64,000 bases of DNA from contig JAHBTQ010000005.1 in the NCBI GenBank assembly GCA_019638495.1, forward strand, positions 170,519 through 234,518, written 5' to 3'. The notes beneath the pieces were generated by a model. That model ran no database searches, was not told the origin of the DNA, and worked only from the letters and a program-made list of their open reading frames with translations. Positions within the stretch are counted from its first letter, which is position 1, and each line of letters opens with the position of its first letter. Positions 62,701 through 64,000 of the stretch are shown here, piece by piece. Position numbers and translations under genes: made by a program. Source of the DNA: Taibaiella sp. (GTDB taxonomy: Bacteria > Bacteroidota > Bacteroidia > Chitinophagales > Chitinophagaceae).

Positions 62701-64000
62701 GTTGCTCCATTGCTCCAGCTATATGTATATGGCGTAGTACCGCCGCCTGGAGTCAGATCAATTGATCCGTTTGAACCGCCATTGCAACTTACGTTTGTTG
62801 ATGTAGCGCTTGCTGTCAATGTTGCTGGCTCAGTTATGGTCTTGCTTACTGTTGTTGTACAACCTTTATTGTCTGTAACAAGGACTGAGTATGTACCTGC
62901 GCTCAGGCCCGTGCGATCCTGCGTAGTAGCGCCACCGTTCCACAGGTAGGTATATGGTGTAGTACCGCCTGTTACTGTTACATCAATTGAACCGTTTGAA
63001 CCGCCGTTGCAGCTTACGTTTGTCTGTGTAGCTGTTGCTGCGAGTACTGCAGGCTGTGTAATAGTTACTGTCGCTGTAGTCGTGTAGCTGTTTGCGTCTG
63101 TTACTACTACCGAGTATGTACCTGCGCTCAGTCCACTCAGGTTCTGTGTCGTTGCTCCATTGCTCCAGCCGTAGGTATATGGTGTGGTACCACCGCTTAC
63201 GGTCAGCGTTGCTGTACCATTGCTGCCGCCATAGCAGTTTACATTCGTACCTGCTGCCGATGCAGTAAATACCGCTGGCTGCGTGATAGTTACGGTCTTA
63301 ACTACCGTACAGCCCTTATTATCTGTTACAGTCACTGTGTATGTTCCTGCTGTAAGGCCGGTAACGCTTGCTGTTGTCGCGCCGGTGCTCCACAGGTAGG
63401 TGTATGGGCTGGTGCCACCTGCTGGCGTTACACTCGCAGTACCATTGTTGCAGCCATAGCAAAGGGAATTGGTTGAAGCGGTTGTTGCCGTGAGTGTTGT
63501 TGGTTGCGTTATTGTTTTGCTTGCTGTTGCTGTGCAACCGTTCGCGTCAGTTACTGTTACGCTGTATGTTCCTGCGCTCAGACCCGTGAGGTTTTGAGTT
63601 GTTGCGCCGTTGCTCCATGAGTAAGTGTATGGTGTAGTGCCGCCGCCTACTGCCAGTGTTACAGTACCATTAGTACCACCATTACAGTTTACGTTGGTTC
63701 CCGTTGCGCTCGCTGTGAGCGTTGCAGGTTGTGTGATCGTCTTGCTTGTTGTAGCTGTACATCCCTTGCTGTCTGTTACCGTTACGCTGTACGTACCTGC
63801 TGCCAGACCTGTGAGGTCTTGTGTAGTTGCACCGTTGCTCCATGAGTATGTATATGGAGTGGTACCGCCGCCAGGTGTCAGGTCGATAGAACCATTAGCA
63901 CTACCATTGCAGCTTACGTTTACTGATGTAGCGCTCGCTGTCAGTGTAGCTGGCTCAGTTATGGTCTTGCTTACTGTTGTTGTACAACCCTTATTGTCCG
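50781..64000 (-). CDS. Giant T9SS repeat adhesin (SprB-like), N-terminus beyond right edge
   Basis: Open without a stop from 64000 to 50781, at least 4,405 codons, so the start lies outside. In order from the N-terminal side: about 30 SprB-type repeats of 75 residues (pattern CYGxxNGxxxVTxxGGTxPYTY-W-SNGATT), coordinates 64000-57200; about 12 Ig-like BID_2 repeats (ITGPxxVCxGxxxxLxNxxxGGxWSSSN), 57200-54600; a unique stretch; six NHL repeats, 54250-53250; a cadherin-like linker; seven more Ig-like repeats, 52930-51300; one last SprB-like repeat; and a T9SS type A tail (HPNPFVSQTTIHFNLPVG ... LAAGVYIYRVSTEYG), 51060-50784. It resembles the gliding adhesin SprB in repeats and size. The role in adhesion or gliding is inference. 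Confidence 0.9.
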   Translation of the reverse strand, partial: DNKGCTTTVSKTITEPATLTASATSVNVSCNGSANGSIDLTPGGGTTPYTYSWSNGATTQDLTGLAAGTYSVTVTDSKGCTATTSKTITQPATLTASATGTNVNCNGGTNGTVTLAVGGGTTPYTYSWSNGATTQNLTGLSAGTYSVTVTDANGCTATASKTITQPTTLTATTASTNSLCYGCNNGTASVTPAGGTSPYTYLWSTGATTASVTGLTAGTYTVTVTDNKGCTVVKTVTITQPAVFTASAAGTNVNCYGGSNGTATLTVSGGTTPYTYGWSNGATTQNLSGLSAGTYSVVVTDANSYTTTATVTITQPAVLAATATQTNVSCNGGSNGSIDVTVTGGTTPYTYLWNGGATTQDRTGLSAGTYSVLVTDNKGCTTTVSKTITEPATLTASATSTNVSCNGGSNGSIDLTPGGGTTPYTYSWSNGATTQDLSGLSAGTYSVTVTDSKGCTATASKTISQPATLTASAAGTNVNCNGGTNGTVTLTVGGGTTPYTYSWNNGATTQNLTGLSAGTYSVTVTDANGCTATASKTITQPTTLTATTASTNALCYGCNNGTASVTPAGGTSPYTYLWSTGATTASVTGLTAGTYTVTVTDNKGCTVVKTVTITQPAVFTASAAGTNVNCYGGSNGTATLTVSGGTTPYTYSWSNGATTQNLSGLSAGTYSVVVTDANSYTTTATVTITQPAVLAATATQENVRCYGESNGSIDLSVTGGTTAYTYSWSTGATTQDITGLSAGTYSVLVTDAHGCTATVTKTITQPALLTATTSSTNALCYGCNNGTASVTPAGGTSPYTYLWSNGGTTASVTGLVAGTYTVTVTDANGCTVVKTVTITQPEELTITITHTNVSCHDGTNGTADITVAGGTTPYSYTWSNGAHTEDLSGLSAGTYSVVVTDAHGYTVTASATVTEPATLTATATQENVRCYGESNGSVHLSVTGGTTAYTYSWSTGATTQDITGLSAGTYSVLVTDAHGCTATVTKTITQPTLLTATTSSTNALCYGCNNGTADVTPAGGTSPYTYLWSNGATTASVTGLVAGTYTVTVTDANGCTVVKTVTITQPEDFTIAITHTNVSCHDGTNGTADITVAGGTTPYTYTWSNGATTEDLSGLSAGTYSVVVTDAHGYTVTASATVTEPATLVAIATQENVRCYGESNGSIDLSVTGGITAYTYSWSTGATTQDITGLAAGTYSVLVTDAHGCTATVSKTITQPTLLTATTSSTNALCYGCNNGTASVTPAGGTSPYTYLWSNGATTASVTGLTAGTYTVTVTDAHGCTVVKTVTITQPEELTITITHTNVSCHDGTNGTADITVAGGTTPYTYSWSNGATTEDLAGLSAGTYSVVVTDAHGYTVTASATVAEPATLVATATQENVRCYGESNGSVDLSVTGGTTAYTYSWSTGATTQDITGLSAGTYSVLVTDAHGCTATVTKTITQPTLLTATTSSTNALCYGCNNGTASVTPAGGTSPYTYLWSNGGTTASVTGLVAGTYTVTVTDANGCTVVKTVTITQPEDFTITITHTNVSCHDGTNGTADITVAGGTTPYTYSWSNGATTEDLSGLSAGTYSVVVTDAHGYTVTASATVTEPATLVATATQENVRCYGESNGSVDLSVTGGTTAYTYSWSNGATTQDITGLAAGTYSVLVTDAHGCTATVTKTITQPTLLTATTSSTNALCYGCNNGTASVTPAGGTSPYTYLWSNGATTASVTGLIAGTYTVTVTDANGCTVVKTVTITQPEELTITITHTNVSCHDGTNGTADITVAGGTTPYTYSWSNGATTEDLADLSAGTYSVVVADAHGYTVTASATVTEPTPLALTGTTNHVVCGCLHGMGEIYTEVTGGTAPYTYMWSDGATTSFDTGLWTGTYTVVVTDANGCTVTDAYSVVSPWQLEAATTVNNVSCNGGSNGSISLAVTGGIAPYTYSWSTGATTSSISDLVSGVYSVTVTDANGCSRPEIFVVEEPATFEVTGVATDAACAGVNNGTIDVTASGGTAPYTYNWSNGTITEDVTGLAAGTYTVTVTDAHSCTTGASFTISAPAAMTITGTTNTVVCGCMHGMGEIYTEVTGGTAPYTYLWSNGATTSFDTGLWTGTYSVTVTDANGCTANGAYSVISPLALVADGAIVNVSCPGGTDGAIAMTVSGGIAPYTFNWSTGSTASSISGLTAGVYSVAVTDANGCAKPYIFVVEEPATTSASGTVADVTCYGGSNGAIDITVSGGTAPFTYSWSTGATTQDISGLAAGTYSLTITDAHGCSSAFTYTVTEDPLTAVTISGPSVVCVGSAIPFTGTPAGGTWASSTPAKATVTSTGIVYGITIGTTNITYTSPAGCRSIMAVTVNGAVPAITGPTNVCANQSITLSNTMTGGIWTSANTALAVVDSFSGVVTGVFGSTVNITYSASAGCYRTTNIWVKALPQPITGSDTLCAGFYVQLYSSMGTTGTWSSSDPSVASVGLTTGFLTAVSTGTTTITYRLTASGCYVTRTQTTRLSPAPVTGPSNICNGTSTTLSSSPAGGTWMSSNNSVATVGTSSGVVNAVANGGTTIRYTLPNGCYANRPMTVNPLPGIITGTLGICVGSSTTLSTSSSGCSWSSSNTSVATITSTGVVTGVGMGTATITVSNGFGCIRTAVVTVNVLGTNSGDAVVCIGQTTTLTNPTAGGTWSTSNSARATVNSSTGVVTGISLGTVNISYRVGTCYSITTVTVNSNAYSIGGTASVCAGLSTTLTYPVSGGTWSSSNTARATVGETTGIVTGVSAGTATITYSITSSCFRTVVVTVETLSAEITGSASVCSGATTTLSIATTGGAWSSGNASVATINATSGAVTGIAPGTATITYTGASGCYTTRVITVFAAPAEVTGTAFVCAGSTTILANATEGGSWSSSNSSVATVSASGIVTGVSAGTANIVYTLGAGCSSSVVVTVGAMPGEITGAASVCGGTTIVLSSSTGGGTWTSSNAAVASVSSTGVVTGGVAGTATVTYMLSSGCYRTRVITVIPMPSVAPITGEASAMCPGTSIALSNGTAGGSWSSSNTAVATVSGSGLVTGVAPGTAVISYSVTGDCGTTSVTRTVTVNGTPDPGTISGPNTMCVGSTVALHASVAGGLWIAGNPEIATTCPCNSGHVTGIAPGVAIMSYKVTNDCGVAYATYPVTVNAVPSVAPGLVTPVIAGATSAALPFTTTASPTMYSIAWGTTAASAGFTDVTSATLTGSPLAVTVPSSAAENTYLGMITVSTAYCTSAAQPFSITVNNSVNIYTYAGIGTNGYTGNGNAATLAKMSHPYNIATDCDGNTFIADFENAVIRKVSPTGVITTVAGNGTIGYSGDGGPATNARMSNPTGITMDAGGNVYFSDFNNHVVRRISTSGIISRVAGNLANGYSGDGGAATSAKLKYPSGLAFDGAGNLYIADNGNHVIRKVTPTGIITTCAGTNIPGYTGDSAAATAARLNNPKNVHVDNVGNLYISDWGNQVVRKVDAGGMITTLAGNGITGYSGDGGAATAAKLDHPYGITSDAAGNVYFSEYTNQVVRKVNPAGIISTIAGMHLIGYSGDGGPALLARLYQPMGLSRDCAGRIFIADNANYVVRILGEYNRVPYFPAGAVQNVDVCYGSGPISLNTRLAVTDYDTLQPLTWTVVTAPAHGTLVAGYSATTTGATITPSGLSYTPASGYTGADVFVVKANDGIASAFTTINVTVSTAPVAGVISGTSAICGSGTTHLITTGTGGSWSSSNTSVAIVDAYGYVSGVGYGTSTISYTVTNACGNSYATRVVTFNPMPYAGSIIGAAKVCRGSSIPYISPVTGGYWSSGNTSIATVSSTGVVYGVDTGLTTISYTVSNVCGTAYGLRDVTVEILPTTSPITGPGSICAGASTTLYDATPHGAWYTSDTSIATIDIDNGTITGVSAGTVLVSYRHNTSCGIVMVTTVFTVNPVTTTIPAIGGTGIVCPGSSVTLTNSMTGGTWSTTDYPVKFTVNSTTGVVTGVAAGTGVVTYTVAHDCGVSYVTRVLTVNPIATVAPITGTSSICVGWTITASDATAGGVWSSSNPSLATVNSAGVITGIAGGNPVISYSVTNYCGTVVATRLVPVGVPPAVSDITGPSVVCVGSTVTLGNSTTGGSWTTSDITHAAVSSAGIVTGVGEGTATISYSVHNGCGYSSTSKVLTVNPLPTVATITGPSTVCVGTSISLANASTGGVWSSSSTGVATVSGTGVVSGISYGTSTISYAVTNSCGTVVATKDVSVLVLAATATVSHVTTPGGTDGCILLSVVGGTMPYTFLWSNGATTQNLTGLTAGTYSVVVTDAVGETVTLTVTVNEVSARGVAAATEAGVMYGAHPNPFVSQTTIHFNLPVGKFATVDVFNAATGIKVATIYNDVINPGEEYTATLNGENLAAGVYIYRVSTEYGSYIGKVLLLK
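53250..54250 (-). other. NHL six-bladed propeller within the giant adhesin
   Basis: Six consecutive repeats (ending ENAVIRKVSPTG, NNHVVRRISTSG, GNHVIRKVTPTG, GNQVVRKVDAGG, TNQVVRKVNPAG, ANYVVRILGEYN), each with a YSGDGGxAxxAxL segment. Six blades make a complete propeller. It lies between two blocks of Ig-like repeats. Confidence 0.8.
57204..58560 (-). repeat. Two diverged copies of a 678-bp, three-unit SprB repeat
   Basis: The segments with VVCGCMHGMGEIYTEV (near 57811) and VVCGCLHGMGEIYTEV (near 58489) lie 678 bases apart, each followed by the same order of two further SprB units. The copies differ at many codons and are older than the neighbouring array. Confidence 0.75.
58560..61930 (-). 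repeat. Five tandem copies of a 675-bp, three-unit SprB repeat
   Basis: The unit order QENVRCYGESNGS, STNALCYGCNNGT, HTNVSCHDGTNGT occurs five times. Matching DNA words fall exactly 675 bases apart (at 58731, 59406, 60081, 60756 and 61431), that is three 225-base units each. Confidence 0.88.
61930..64000 (-). repeat. Tandem 1,125-bp, five-unit SprB repeat, continuing past right edge
   Basis: Long identical stretches recur at a distance of exactly 1,125 bases, for example gtagtcgtgt at 61951 and 63076. 1,125 bases equals five 225-base units. About 1.8 copies are inside the window. Confidence 0.85.

Noticed and set aside
50991..62949. Many open frames on the plus strand opposite the giant adhesin (up to about 150 codons)
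   Set aside because: They are repeats of the same antisense pattern every 675 or 1,125 bases and follow from the codon composition of the SprB and Ig units.
57204..64000. CRISPR-like or satellite array
   Set aside because: Units are 225 bp, in frame and coding for SprB repeats; there are no short repeats with unique spacers.

Overview
The window is chromosomal DNA of a Bacteroidetes bacterium, most like the Chitinophagales/Chitinophagaceae. The evidence is: type IX secretion (T9SS) C-terminal sorting domains on at least three proteins, SprB-type repeats, Bacteroidetes-restricted families (DUF4294, DUF3109, DUF5686-like, DUF7619-like), Bacteroidetes -7 promoter elements (TAnnTTTG), a lack of Shine-Dalgarno sites, and lipoproteins with bacterial lipoboxes. 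There are no tRNA or rRNA genes, insertion sequences, phage genes or CRISPR arrays.

Layout. 0-5 kb (minus strand): start of the division and cell-wall (dcw) cluster, mraZ-rsmH-ftsL-ftsI-murE; murE is cut by the left edge. Upstream of mraZ lies a ten-base-phased GTG array (probable MraZ operator) and a small cluster of DnaA-box-like sites. 5-25 kb: housekeeping and conserved unknown genes (purL, DUF4294, a hydrolase, a CBS protein, DUF3109, an ankyrin/MORN-repeat exported protein, a DEDDh exonuclease/GIY-YIG fusion, grpE-dnaJ), then a glycan-type membrane region with two paralogous GT-C-like membrane proteins, a GT2 glycosyltransferase and an orphan paaD. 25-45 kb: a T9SS cargo protein, a P-type cation ATPase, a GNAT enzyme, an OmpH/Skp-like protein, an APC permease, a heptose-7-phosphate kinase with a TSUP transporter, a PIG-V-like mannosyltransferase with a glutathione peroxidase, a TMTC-like membrane/TPR protein, a lipoprotein dipeptidyl peptidase III and a DUF5686-like outer-membrane protein. 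45-47.6 kb (minus): rplK-rplA-rplJ-rplL, separated from its usual neighbours nusG and rpoB. 47.9-64 kb (minus): two cell-surface T9SS proteins, a 907-residue six-bladed NHL propeller protein and a giant repeat adhesin of at least 4,405 residues that runs off the right edge.

The giant adhesin is the most striking feature. At least 30 SprB-type repeats of about 75 residues lead into 12 Ig-like repeats, a six-bladed NHL propeller, a cadherin-like linker, seven more Ig-like repeats, one last SprB-like repeat and a T9SS type A sorting domain. The SprB tract is built of nested higher-order DNA repeats of exactly 675 bp (three units) and 1,125 bp (five units). Several glycosyltransferase-like membrane proteins in the window (PIG-V-like, TMTC-like, two GT-C-like, a polyprenol-phosphate sugar synthase-like GT2, a heptose kinase) suggest a surface-glycan or glycoprotein capacity, but a functional link to the adhesin is inference only.
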